From NCBI GenBank assembly GCA_022841475.1, contig JALHRJ010000011.1:39521-103520 (forward strand): 64,000 nt of DNA, in the 5' to 3' direction. The position numbers and the translations under genes are program-made. Positions 23,822-32,807 of this stretch are shown piece by piece. The notes beneath the pieces were generated by a model, which was not told the DNA's origin, ran no database searches, and saw only the letters and a list, made by a program, of their open reading frames with translations. Origin of the DNA: Cyclobacteriaceae bacterium. GTDB lineage: Bacteria > Bacteroidota > Bacteroidia > Cytophagales > Cyclobacteriaceae. The stretch's first letter is position 1. Every line of letters begins with the position of its first letter.

Positions 23822-26041
23822 CTAACTCCCGGTTCTTTTCTGTAATGCAGTTTCTATTTCAGCTAGCATGTGCTGCCAATGTAAAATCAGCATTTCATCT
23901 TTCGCCTTCTTCAGGTTCAACCGAACCTGCTTCCTCCAATCCATCAGCGCCTGACGCGCCACCAATGTAAGCTCATAACTTTGAAAAGTAGTTGAAGCAT
24001 TTCCGGTTAAAATATCGGTTGCAAAGTTGATCATTATCTGATGCAAGTTGAACTCCATTGCATTCGCCTGAAGCCGATTCTTAAAAACCAGTTCTCCGGT
24101 TTCACGCATTAACGCCAATGCCTGCTCTGACTTTCCCATACTGATAAAATAAGACGAACGTTTAAACACGATGTCATATAAAACTTTTTTTTGTAGGTCA
24201 TTCAACTCACTGTTTATAAATGACCGACTACCAATTTTATGAAGTGCTTGTTCATTGATGAGCCAGTCTGGTGATTTAAAAAAATACAAATCAAAAAATG
24301 CCAGCGATGATGTTTGCAAATCTGCATACCCTTCTTGCGACACTCTCGTAGGCATCCATTCCATCAACACATTCTCTACATAAACACCATATTGTTTAAG
24401 CACCTTCAAATAAATTTTCTTCAGCTGTTCTTTATCAGTTGCTCCCGACCAGGGTTCCAGATTTTGAATAATCAATTGTAGATTGCTCAACCCCAAGGTA
24501 GATGCCCGGATAGCATCATCGCCCAAATCATCCCAGTACCCACCACTAACAGGAACGGGTGCTTGTTCCATCCAATGATGTAACGAATCGCTTTCCTGAT
24601 CCGGATGTGTGATGCCTCTCAACGGGGTATATAGATAATGAATCATCCATTCATCATAGTCACCAAGCTGCGGATAAAAATTTACGAGACTATCATCAGG
24701 CTGAGCAACATAGTTACCCCACGCATAATCCATGATGGATGCCGATAGACCATGTGAATGTGTAAAGGTTGGTGACCGCAATGAATCCACCGGATAATGA
24801 TTACTTGCACTGAAGTAATGCGTCAACCCAAGTGTGTGCCCCACTTCGTGAGTAATCACTTGCTTAATCAACTTACCCATCACTTCATCTTTCAAGATGC
24901 ACCCGCGGGCATCGGGATTCGCGGCCGCAGTTTCCACAAACAGCCGGTCTGCCATGCTCGCTAACTTCTCATGTCCCCATTGAATGGATGCGTTTAATAT
25001 TTCACCGGTACGGGGATCGGCAATGCTTGGCCCATGCGCCACCCCTCGACCGGTTACGTACCGGATCGAGGCATGTTCAAAGTTATCGATACTCCAATCT
25101 GGATCTTCCTCCAATGAAGGAGGCTCTCTTACTTGAATTGCATCGTGGAAACCTATTCGCTCAAACACCGGCAGCCAGGCTTCCACGCCTTGCTTGATAT
25201 AGGGACGCCATTTTTCCGGAGTAGCCGGATCAATATAATATACAATCGGTTTTACAGGTTTCACCAGCGTTCCCTTTTCAAACGCATCCCAGTCGGAAGG
25301 CACCAACCGCCAACGTTCAATCCACTTATTCTTTCCGGGCACATAGTCCTTCACACCATAGTCCAACTGATCCACAGTTTGTACCGGAAGACCCTGCATA
25401 TGTGAACGTGATGTCATCTTATCTTCCGGCAACAATACCATCGCATGATTTAATTCAATCGAAAGAAGATCGGTTGGATTATCTGGCAATCCCTTGCTCT
25501 TAAAAGTAAGCCGCTGCGTTAGCTGCACATACTCCTCATGATTGCGCGCGGATAAAATTTCAGATCGTGATTTGTCAAAAGCTGATAACCCTAATCGTAC
25601 CTGCGGTCGCAGCCACGGCACACCCGCAACAAAAAAATCCGTTACATCAATGACAAAATTATTTTCATCAGATGCTGGATCAATCTTAAACCGCTGCAAC
25701 ACCGGAGCCACGTTATTATTTCTTACTGCCTCATAGATCGGTTCATCACCATCGGTAACAAGATGGGGCATCATCATGCGCAGCACCAGGTGATCATGAC
25801 GTTTCTCCCACCGTGCCATCACCGGTTCGTGAATCACCTTACCCGCCCCATACACTTCATACTCATAGGCATTGCCGGTTATACGAGTAACAAAAAGTAC
25901 ATCTTTATACAACACCGACATAGGAAGCTTAAAGTACCAACGATCACCTTTCGCATACGCATGGATTTTGGTTTCTACAGGTTTGGCGTTAGCGGTGTGA
26001 CTAACGCGTATCAAGAAGATAAGTATAAAAAGATAACGCAT
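23822..26041 (-). CDS. Secreted zinc-dependent metalloprotease (metzincin type)
   Basis: 739 residues with a signal peptide. The metzincin zinc site is VITHEVGHTLGLTHYFSASN near residue 395 (H-E-x2-H-x2-G-x2-H), preceded by ASIRYVTGRGVAHGPSIADP. This matches the large Bacteroidota zinc-dependent metalloproteases that accompany SusC/SusD pairs. It starts inside the SusD stop codon (TGATG), so SusD and the protease are translationally coupled. A likely role is to cut peptides or proteins outside the cell or in the periplasm for uptake by SusC/SusD. Confidence 0.88.
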   Translation of the reverse strand: MRYLFILIFLIRVSHTANAKPVETKIHAYAKGDRWYFKLPMSVLYKDVLFVTRITGNAYEYEVYGAGKVIHEPVMARWEKRHDHLVLRMMMPHLVTDGDEPIYEAVRNNNVAPVLQRFKIDPASDENNFVIDVTDFFVAGVPWLRPQVRLGLSAFDKSRSEILSARNHEEYVQLTQRLTFKSKGLPDNPTDLLSIELNHAMVLLPEDKMTSRSHMQGLPVQTVDQLDYGVKDYVPGKNKWIERWRLVPSDWDAFEKGTLVKPVKPIVYYIDPATPEKWRPYIKQGVEAWLPVFERIGFHDAIQVREPPSLEEDPDWSIDNFEHASIRYVTGRGVAHGPSIADPRTGEILNASIQWGHEKLASMADRLFVETAAANPDARGCILKDEVMGKLIKQVITHEVGHTLGLTHYFSASNHYPVDSLRSPTFTHSHGLSASIMDYAWGNYVAQPDDSLVNFYPQLGDYDEWMIHYLYTPLRGITHPDQESDSLHHWMEQAPVPVSGGYWDDLGDDAIRASTLGLSNLQLIIQNLEPWSGATDKEQLKKIYLKVLKQYGVYVENVLMEWMPTRVSQEGYADLQTSSLAFFDLYFFKSPDWLINEQALHKIGSRSFINSELNDLQKKVLYDIVFKRSSYFISMGKSEQALALMRETGELVFKNRLQANAMEFNLHQIMINFATDILTGNASTTFQSYELTLVARQALMDWRKQVRLNLKKAKDEMLILHWQHMLAEIETALQKRTGS

Positions 26042-27408
26042 CAGTATCCGGGATTTTGCGTCATGTTCGGGTTCGCTTGCAATTCACGTAAGGGAACAGG
26101 CCATACCGAATCTTCTTCTTGCCAGTCAGGTTTAAGAGTACCCAATACAGAACTAGCCCGATCTGTTCGCACAAGGTCAAACCAGCGATGACCCCACTCA
26201 CCGAAAAACTCTACTCTCCGCTCCTGTATAATCGCATCTAATATTTCTGATCGTGTAGTCGCCAGTGTGGCAGCCAAGCCAGCACGTGCGCGAATGATGT
26301 TCAGATCGGATGTTGCTTCTGTTAGTTTTTCCTGATGTGCCCGCGCTTCGGCTCGGATCAAATACTGTTCAGCCAATCTCAACACAACTGAATATTCTGT
26401 GTAGGTTGTCCCTCCTATATAGACTTTATATTTATTGACATGCGTATAAGTAGTACCGCTTCTTACCGCGTCAAAAACCCACTTAACCATCCGCGCATCA
26501 CCCACCTCAAAAGATTTTTTTAGTTCTGGTGTCAATAAAACCGAAGGTGGCAGACTGGCATTGGGAGGCAAAAACAAAATCGCTTCACGTGTATTGAAAG
26601 GTAAATTTTGAGTAGGATAAAATTGCCAGATCGCCTCGGTATTGTTTTTTAAGAACACCTGATCGAGACTTACCAGTGTATAGGCGGCATGTTCAATTAC
26701 TTTCGTTGCTTCAGCTTCAGCCATTGCCCATTGCTCACGGTACAAATACATCCGCGCAAGCAAAGCGGTTGCCACACTCCGGTTTGCGCGGGTACGTCCA
26801 CCACCACTGATGCTATAGTCATCACCCAACAATTGCCGCGCCCGCACCAAATCCGTTTCAATCTGATCATAAATTAAATCCAGTGAAGCACGCGCAATGG
26901 ATGAATTAACCCGGTAATCAGTAGTCAGCACCAATGGCACATCGCCCCATAGGTTTACTAAGTAGAAATAACAAAAGGCGCGGATAAATCTTGCCTCTCC
27001 TTCCAGTTGCTCCATCTTGGCTGCAGATATCAATGTTGACGCAGCCAATCCTTCCAACACGGAATTGGCCTGATAAATAATTTCGTAAAGGCCACTCCAG
27101 TTCTGTCCGATGAATTGATGATCCGGCAAAATCATGTTATCGGAATAGGGATCATACAAAGCAGACGTACTGTAAAGCTGATCAGCCATGTGGTCTCCCA
27201 ATGCCGTGATACTACTTCCCAACCCATTGGCAAAAAATGAAGTCGTTAGTTCCGAATAAACCCCGCGCATCGCAGCTTCAGCAATAGCATCACTGGTAAA
27301 TACAGTAGGTGTTGAAAGTTCATGTTTAGGTGGATCGATTTTTAAGAAGTCTTCGCAGGCACTTAACCCAATAAGGAATATAAAACATACAAACAGTTGC
27401 GTTTTCAT
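26041..27408 (-). CDS. susD: SusD/RagB-type nutrient-binding lipoprotein
   Basis: 455 residues. The lipoprotein signal has a lipobox (FLIGLSACEDF), then the SusD family landmarks: ALGDHMADQLY, YQANSVLEGL, a TPR-like helical body (EGEARFIRAFCYFYLVNLWG) and the C-terminal block ERRVEFFGEWGHRWFDLVRT. It should cap the SusC channel and catch the substrate. The partner protease suggests a peptide or protein substrate; that is inferred. Confidence 0.93.
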   Translation of the reverse strand: MKTQLFVCFIFLIGLSACEDFLKIDPPKHELSTPTVFTSDAIAEAAMRGVYSELTTSFFANGLGSSITALGDHMADQLYSTSALYDPYSDNMILPDHQFIGQNWSGLYEIIYQANSVLEGLAASTLISAAKMEQLEGEARFIRAFCYFYLVNLWGDVPLVLTTDYRVNSSIARASLDLIYDQIETDLVRARQLLGDDYSISGGGRTRANRSVATALLARMYLYREQWAMAEAEATKVIEHAAYTLVSLDQVFLKNNTEAIWQFYPTQNLPFNTREAILFLPPNASLPPSVLLTPELKKSFEVGDARMVKWVFDAVRSGTTYTHVNKYKVYIGGTTYTEYSVVLRLAEQYLIRAEARAHQEKLTEATSDLNIIRARAGLAATLATTRSEILDAIIQERRVEFFGEWGHRWFDLVRTDRASSVLGTLKPDWQEEDSVWPVPLRELQANPNMTQNPGY

Positions 27409-27434
27409 AAATGAGTGGTGTTAATGATTTTGAT

Positions 27435-30386
27435 TTATAGACCTACTTGAATTCCGACCGTGTACATCCGCAACAAACCGAGGTGACCCTCTGGATCTAA
27501 CCCTTTGAATTTGGTGAAGGTGATCAGGTTGCGCCCTTGCACAAACACACGGGCGGATTGCAAACGTATCGGTGTAATCCATCCCACAGGAAACTGCCAG
27601 GAGAGCGACACATTCTTTAACCGGATAAAGGAAGCATCGTCTATAGCACCATCACTGTCCATCCACCGCGTGTGCGCAGTAGCCGGTGCACCGCTGCGCG
27701 AAGTAAATTTTTGAATGGTGGTCTCATCACCCGCTTGCTGCCAGCGATTCATCACTTCAACGGGTTGATTACCTATCTGACCTGGAACGGTAAACCGACT
27801 TCGATATGAGTTTGATGTTTTCTTTACATACTGAAAAAATATTTCTGCCTGCCAGCCTTTATAACTAAACGTGTTTTGAAAACCACCATGATGCAGCAAG
27901 CCCATCCGCACTGCCTTGCTATCATCGGCTGTTGTAATCGTACCGCTGCCATCCAAATCTACAAACTGGTATAAACCTGCAGCAGCATCAACACCGGTAG
28001 TCTCATAGCGGATCGATACATTCAATGGTTCATCAATGCGATAGATAAACCGGTGCGGAGAAGTTTCCAGATCTGGATATGATACCAGCACATTTCGTGG
28101 CACGGATACGTTGAACGCACTTGCCCATGTAAACTGTGGCGTACTGATGTTAACCGTTCGGATGTCAAACTCCCACCCTGTGTTTTGCACGGTAGCATTC
28201 AAGTTGTATTGAATAGTAGTAAACCCGGTAGTGCCAGGCAATGACAACCCCACCAACTGATTCGAGGATTGGTTACGATAATGATTAACGGAAACCTGAA
28301 CCCGGTCTTTCCACAATCCGGTTTCTAATGCGGCCTCCCACTTCGTGTTGCTCTCCCACGCATAGTCGGGGTTTGCTAACCGTGCAGGCACCAATGTAGC
28401 ACCACCTTCATATTGCGAACTTCCCGTCACACCCGTGTAACTATCCAGGTACCCGTAGTTGCCAATCTGATCGCTGCCCGTTGTGCCATAACTCGCACGC
28501 AGCTTTCCAAAGCTTAACCACCGTAGGTCTTTCAGAAAATTTTCCTGCGAGAAAATCCACGCAGCACCCACGGCACCAAAATTTCCAAACTGCTTACCCG
28601 GCCCAAAGCGACTTGAACCATCACGCCTCGCGGTAAGATTTATCAAATACTTTTCATTCCAGTTATAGTTAATCCGGCCAAACAAAGCCGCATACCGGTA
28701 CTGCGAAAAATCATTCGCTGCCGTAACATTGTTTTGTGGTGCAGCCGTAATGTTTTCCAACAACGCATCGTTTTCAATGCCTTGTGCCAACACACGCAAT
28801 TCTTCGTTCTGGTTCTCCTGAAAGGTAGCACCCACCATAGCCGTGAGCGTTCCCTTACCCCCTATCGCCTTATAGGAAATCTGTGGTTCCGCTATCCACG
28901 TACTACCGTTGCTGCGCGAAAAGTTGGCCGACCCCACTTGCGCAACCGTAGGCCGCAACGACCGGATTGGGTTCAATACTTTTTCGCGCGCATCAAGTGT
29001 GTTGTAACCGATGCTTGTTTTCACCTCCAGGTTTTTAGCAAGCATGTACCCAATGCTCGCCTGAGTAATCAAGTTGTAAGTATTGGCCTGATACTTTCGC
29101 TCCAGATGTGCAGCCGGATTATCCCAGGAGCCACCGGCCCAGTTTAACTTACCATCTTCATTGTACATAGCCGGTGCATTGGGCGCCAGCGTGTATATCA
29201 TATCAAAATAATTTACACCGCCTAAGTTATTGCGTTCAGCGCCATAGTTAGCAGAAAGATTTACGGAAAGCTTTTCATTGGGTGATGTGTGGCTGATGTT
29301 AAGATAAGCTGATCCTTTATCATAATTCATATCACCGGGAAATACCGTTGTCTGATGATTGTAATTTCCGCTCAGCAAAAAACGCGTGTGCGCACTGCCG
29401 CCCGAAAGTGATGCCTGTGCTGTTGTAAACTTTGCAGTACCACCAAACAACTCGTCCTGCCAATCGGTGTAACGATCTTCTACCCACACACCGTTTACAT
29501 CATAATCGGTAGCAGACGGTGTGCGGTTATCATTTGCCAACGCTTCCCTGCGCATGGTTACGTATTGCTCCGTACTCAACAAGTTCATGCGGTTGGCTAC
29601 TTCTCCGATGCCTCTGTTGATAGTGAAGTCTACATTAGTACGTTCGCTTTTTCCTTTTTTGGTGGAAATCAACACCACTCCATTCGCACCACGCGATCCA
29701 TAGATAGCCGTAGCATCAGCATCTTTCAATACTTCTATGCTTTCAATATCAGCCGGGTTAAGAATGCTCAACGGACTGGGCTTGCGCAACGCACCCGGTG
29801 AAATTTGTAAAAGCGAGGTGGAAGTAAACGGCACACCATCTACTATATATAGCGGGTCATTGGCTTCAGGGCGCAAACTGTTCTGCCCGCGAATACTAAT
29901 ATCAAAGCCACTGCCCGGTATGCCCGAATCTTCGGTGACGTACACGCCAGGCATGCGCCCCTGCAATGCCGCAACAGGATTGTACACGGGTTGGCGCGCA
30001 ATGTCTGCTGCACTCACCCGGCTGATATTACCTGTATTCTCTTTTTCGCTTACCTGCCAGTAGCCGGCATTTACGGTTACACCTTCCAGCTCAGTGGCCT
30101 CGGGCAGCAACACTATATTGTATAGTGTAGCCGTGCTAGTTATTTCCGTATGGGAGCGGTAGCCAATAAACGAAAACTTCAGCGTAGTGCCCGGTGCAGC
30201 CTGTAAGGCAAAATGCCCCTCGGCATCGGAGGTGGTACCTTGTGTAGTTCCTTTAATAATAATGCTTACTCCCGGCAGGGGTTGTTGCATGGCACCATCA
30301 GTTACGGTACCAGTTATGGTTTGCGTTTGTGCCTGTGCGGCCGCGCAAAAGCAAAGCGCGGCCAGGCAGCATAAAATCTTGTTCAT
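27435..30386 (-). CDS. susC: SusC/RagA-type TonB-linked outer-membrane receptor
   Basis: 983 residues: signal peptide, a CarboxypepD-regulatory-like domain (about 23-100, GTVTDGAMQQPLPGVSIIIK), TonB plug (about 115-240, with LYIVDGVPF and IESIEVLKDADATAIYGSRG, the SusC signature), and a beta-barrel to the C-terminus. There is no STN domain at the N-terminus, so the direct FecR-type signalling route to the ECF sigma factor is missing. It is the first gene of the susC-susD-protease operon. Confidence 0.95.
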   Translation of the reverse strand: MNKILCCLAALCFCAAAQAQTQTITGTVTDGAMQQPLPGVSIIIKGTTQGTTSDAEGHFALQAAPGTTLKFSFIGYRSHTEITSTATLYNIVLLPEATELEGVTVNAGYWQVSEKENTGNISRVSAADIARQPVYNPVAALQGRMPGVYVTEDSGIPGSGFDISIRGQNSLRPEANDPLYIVDGVPFTSTSLLQISPGALRKPSPLSILNPADIESIEVLKDADATAIYGSRGANGVVLISTKKGKSERTNVDFTINRGIGEVANRMNLLSTEQYVTMRREALANDNRTPSATDYDVNGVWVEDRYTDWQDELFGGTAKFTTAQASLSGGSAHTRFLLSGNYNHQTTVFPGDMNYDKGSAYLNISHTSPNEKLSVNLSANYGAERNNLGGVNYFDMIYTLAPNAPAMYNEDGKLNWAGGSWDNPAAHLERKYQANTYNLITQASIGYMLAKNLEVKTSIGYNTLDAREKVLNPIRSLRPTVAQVGSANFSRSNGSTWIAEPQISYKAIGGKGTLTAMVGATFQENQNEELRVLAQGIENDALLENITAAPQNNVTAANDFSQYRYAALFGRINYNWNEKYLINLTARRDGSSRFGPGKQFGNFGAVGAAWIFSQENFLKDLRWLSFGKLRASYGTTGSDQIGNYGYLDSYTGVTGSSQYEGGATLVPARLANPDYAWESNTKWEAALETGLWKDRVQVSVNHYRNQSSNQLVGLSLPGTTGFTTIQYNLNATVQNTGWEFDIRTVNISTPQFTWASAFNVSVPRNVLVSYPDLETSPHRFIYRIDEPLNVSIRYETTGVDAAAGLYQFVDLDGSGTITTADDSKAVRMGLLHHGGFQNTFSYKGWQAEIFFQYVKKTSNSYRSRFTVPGQIGNQPVEVMNRWQQAGDETTIQKFTSRSGAPATAHTRWMDSDGAIDDASFIRLKNVSLSWQFPVGWITPIRLQSARVFVQGRNLITFTKFKGLDPEGHLGLLRMYTVGIQVGL

Positions 30387-30530
30387 GCGGTGTGGTAATT
30401 AGGTTTATGAATTGGATTTGGTGTGGCCTTATTGGTTCTGCGCTAGTGTGTAAACAGAATGGGCCAGTGTTGACTTAACCTCAGCTGGGTGGGCGTTTGC
30501 AGTGAATGAATATTTCGTGAGCGCGGGTCA

Positions 30531-30770
30531 TTAAAGAACAGCTTGTTTTTGTCCTTGACCTTCTGCTCTCATTGCCTTACTGATCATTCGAAACTGCGCA
30601 AGTAACTCATACACTGACTTGACATTTTCCATTAGCTCAGGCTCGCATTTACCAACTTCTATTTTTTTCAGGATACCCCGGATTCCCCGTTCATAACTCC
30701 TTAACTTCTCAATCCCCACAACTGGAATTGTTATCAAATTCTCTTTACCGATACCATTGCCTTCCACCAT
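30531..30770 (-). CDS. Small protein divergent from an XRE regulator
   Basis: 79 residues, unrecognised: helical and charged (IEKLRSYERGIRGILKKIEV, LLAQFRMISKAMRAEGQGQK). No catalytic or membrane motif. It is divergent from the XRE gene at 30889 across a 118-bp AT-rich region with a palindrome. It may be a mobile-element regulator or a small accessory protein. Confidence 0.55.
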   Translation of the reverse strand: MVEGNGIGKENLITIPVVGIEKLRSYERGIRGILKKIEVGKCEPELMENVKSVYELLAQFRMISKAMRAEGQGQKQAVL

Positions 30771-30796
30771 AAATTGTACTGTATTATTACACTAAC

Positions 30797-30813
30797 GTAC
30801 TATTTTATAGTAC
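30797..30813. promoter_or_regulatory. Palindromic operator candidate
   Basis: GTACTATTTTATAGTAC: perfect 7-bp arms and a 3-bp centre, in the gap between the divergent genes at 30531 and 30889. The surroundings repeat parts of it (TAGTGTACT, ACTAACGTAC). The XRE protein next door is the natural binder, by position only. Confidence 0.45.
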
Positions 30814-30888
30814 TAAATGCAACTTTTTGTACCATTTTATATTATTAGTGTACTCAAATACTATATTTATATACCAAAAATTAGATTT

Positions 30889-31116
30889 ATGAGTGATTTA
30901 ACTCGATTAGGAGAGTACTTCGAAAAGAAATCCATCAACAAAGCTAGTGTAGCCCGAAAGACTGGACTTGGAAAAAATCGGCTGACTTCTATTACTACCA
31001 GTGAAACGGCAAGACTTACCGCGGAAGAATTGTACCTAGTCGCGCTGGCTATTGAAGAGAATCCTTGCGAGTTGCTGGAATATGTCTGTGGCGATTTGAA
31101 ATTGATCAAGGAATAG
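30889..31116 (+). CDS. XRE-like helix-turn-helix regulator
   Basis: 75 residues from MSDLTRLGEYF. The HTH is seen as KKSINKASVARKTGLGKNRL followed by a recognition-helix region (LTSITTSETARLTAEELYLV). The C-terminus packs as short helices. An upstream extension to 30817 is open but begins with an unlikely hydrophobic stretch. It marks the left edge of the defence island and may control it, or only its divergent neighbour. Confidence 0.7.
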   Translation: MSDLTRLGEYFEKKSINKASVARKTGLGKNRLTSITTSETARLTAEELYLVALAIEENPCELLEYVCGDLKLIKE

Positions 31117-31123
31117 CACATGG

Positions 31124-31414
31124 GTACTCATTGTTTCATTTGTTCCAAACCAATATTCTTTATCAATTTACTATGATCGACTCCTACACAGGGAGATTGT
31201 AAGCTTTGTCTGTGAAATTGCTAAAAATGCTTTCAGGGGTGTTTTCAGCGCGGAAAATATCGAGAAGTTTATATCCCTAAGGCAACTTGATGGATACTTG
31301 AAGAACCAAAGAGAAAAGTTCTGTGGTACAACAAAGAATAAGATCAAGAGCGTGATCTCAAAGTCTGTAACAGGTAAAATTTATGTAAAAAATAAAATTC
31401 TTATCCATGACTGA
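31124..31414 (+). pseudogene. Open frame without a start codon, possible gene remnant
   Basis: One frame from about 31124 to the TGA at 31412-31414 has no stop and reads protein-like in its second half (NAFRGVFSAENIEKFISLRQ, then LDGYLKNQREKFCGTT). It has no ATG, GTG or TTG in a sensible place, and its stop overlaps the start of the next gene by 8 bp, as in an operon. It may be the 3' part of a truncated gene; chance openness cannot be excluded. Confidence 0.3.
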
Positions 31415-32801
31415 AAGATTTGATTCGGAAACAGAACGCTTAGTTTACAATCAATTTCTTGGTGTTTTTTTGAATTATCCAAATTCCGGACTGATTCTAA
31501 AGCCGTTGGATAAATGGGAAACTACATTGTTAAGAAGAGAATTTGACCTGGTTATCTACAAAGGTTCAAATCCACTAGCTGTTGTTGAAGTTAAGGAATC
31601 ATTTACGAACAAGAACATTCTTGCACGTGCTACAGATCAAGTCAGATCAGCTCTGACGATAACTAGCGCCCGCTTTGATATTGCCACCGATAGCATCACC
31701 TTCTACTTCTACGACAGGGAGAATTTCGAAGCCGATTTTGTTGCGACAAGCTTTGATGACATTGTTCTGAAGTTGGTAGAACTCAAGCATATCAACATCA
31801 CAGAACGGGACAAAGAAAAAGTGGCGGAGATAATCAATGAAGTAATCAAACGCCAAATGTCTGAGCGTAACGAGTTGAATGACTTACTGAATAATAGGTC
31901 ACTCATTTCAAATATTGATTTCGATCAAAACTCCAATTCCTTCTACTTCCTCTCGAAAGACGCTGGTATTAATTCCTTCGAGAATCAGTTTTTTATGCGA
32001 ATGTTTGGTCAGTTCAATGAAAAGACGATTTGTCGTTACACAACCATGAACACAATATTCAGTATGTTAAATTATCTATCCTTCCGAATGAATGGATTGG
32101 TGGGAATGAACGATAAGTCTGAGGTCAATTATGTTGAGTCATATCTAGCTGGAAATGAAAAGCCATTGTCCAAACAACATCACGGTTCGATCACTGCGAT
32201 CAACAATCGGTATATAACATCGTGTACGACAATAGCAAACAAGGATAACTTAACCCTTTGGCGACTTTATGCAGATGATAGCCGCGGTGTGTGTTTAGTT
32301 TTTAATACTGTTGACACCAACCTGAACAGTCATGTCTTGCTGCAGAAAGTAAAATATGCAGATAAAGATGGAAAACACACAGAGCTCGAACTGTTAAAGG
32401 AAATCAGGAGACAGGTTGTAGAACTGACCGGTTTTCCCTTCGAATTTAGAAACTTAGGTTACTGGAAACATTTCTTCAAACCGTACGAGTATTCAATTGA
32501 AGATGAAGTGCGACTTTTAATAATCGATGATCCCTCAATTCCATCGATCAAAAAAGATTGGGTTTTGACCTACACTCACTCCATCGTTAATCCAATTATT
32601 GATTTTCAACTGAATGGCAGTCGATTCCCGCTACACCTAAAAGAAGTATTGTTAGGCCCGAAATGCCCAGAGCAAGAAACAAATAAAGTTCAGCTTGAAG
32701 AATTAGTTCGAAGGAAGAGAAGTGAAATCACAAGCAAAAGTATTGATGCTGATTTAAAAGATTTAAAGGTTGAGATGTCTGCCATTAAACACTATCGCTA
32801 A
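31407..32801 (+). CDS. Nuclease-like N-terminus plus DUF2971-type domain
   Basis: 464 residues. The N-terminal part (about 1-130) has a PD-(D/E)XK-like core: REFDLVIYKG and AVVEVKES give the acidic residue and the E-x-K. The C-terminal part is a DUF2971-type domain (KTICRYTTMNTIFSMLNYLS, then NNRYITSCTTIANKDNLTLW and YADDSRGVCLVFNT). DUF2971 is found in many defence loci; its chemistry is unknown. It starts a two-gene set with the P-loop NTPase 7 bp downstream, so this may be the effector partner of that protein. Confidence 0.75.
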   Translation: MTERFDSETERLVYNQFLGVFLNYPNSGLILKPLDKWETTLLRREFDLVIYKGSNPLAVVEVKESFTNKNILARATDQVRSALTITSARFDIATDSITFYFYDRENFEADFVATSFDDIVLKLVELKHINITERDKEKVAEIINEVIKRQMSERNELNDLLNNRSLISNIDFDQNSNSFYFLSKDAGINSFENQFFMRMFGQFNEKTICRYTTMNTIFSMLNYLSFRMNGLVGMNDKSEVNYVESYLAGNEKPLSKQHHGSITAINNRYITSCTTIANKDNLTLWRLYADDSRGVCLVFNTVDTNLNSHVLLQKVKYADKDGKHTELELLKEIRRQVVELTGFPFEFRNLGYWKHFFKPYEYSIEDEVRLLIIDDPSIPSIKKDWVLTYTHSIVNPIIDFQLNGSRFPLHLKEVLLGPKCPEQETNKVQLEELVRRKRSEITSKSIDADLKDLKVEMSAIKHYR

Positions 32802-32807
32802 TATCCG

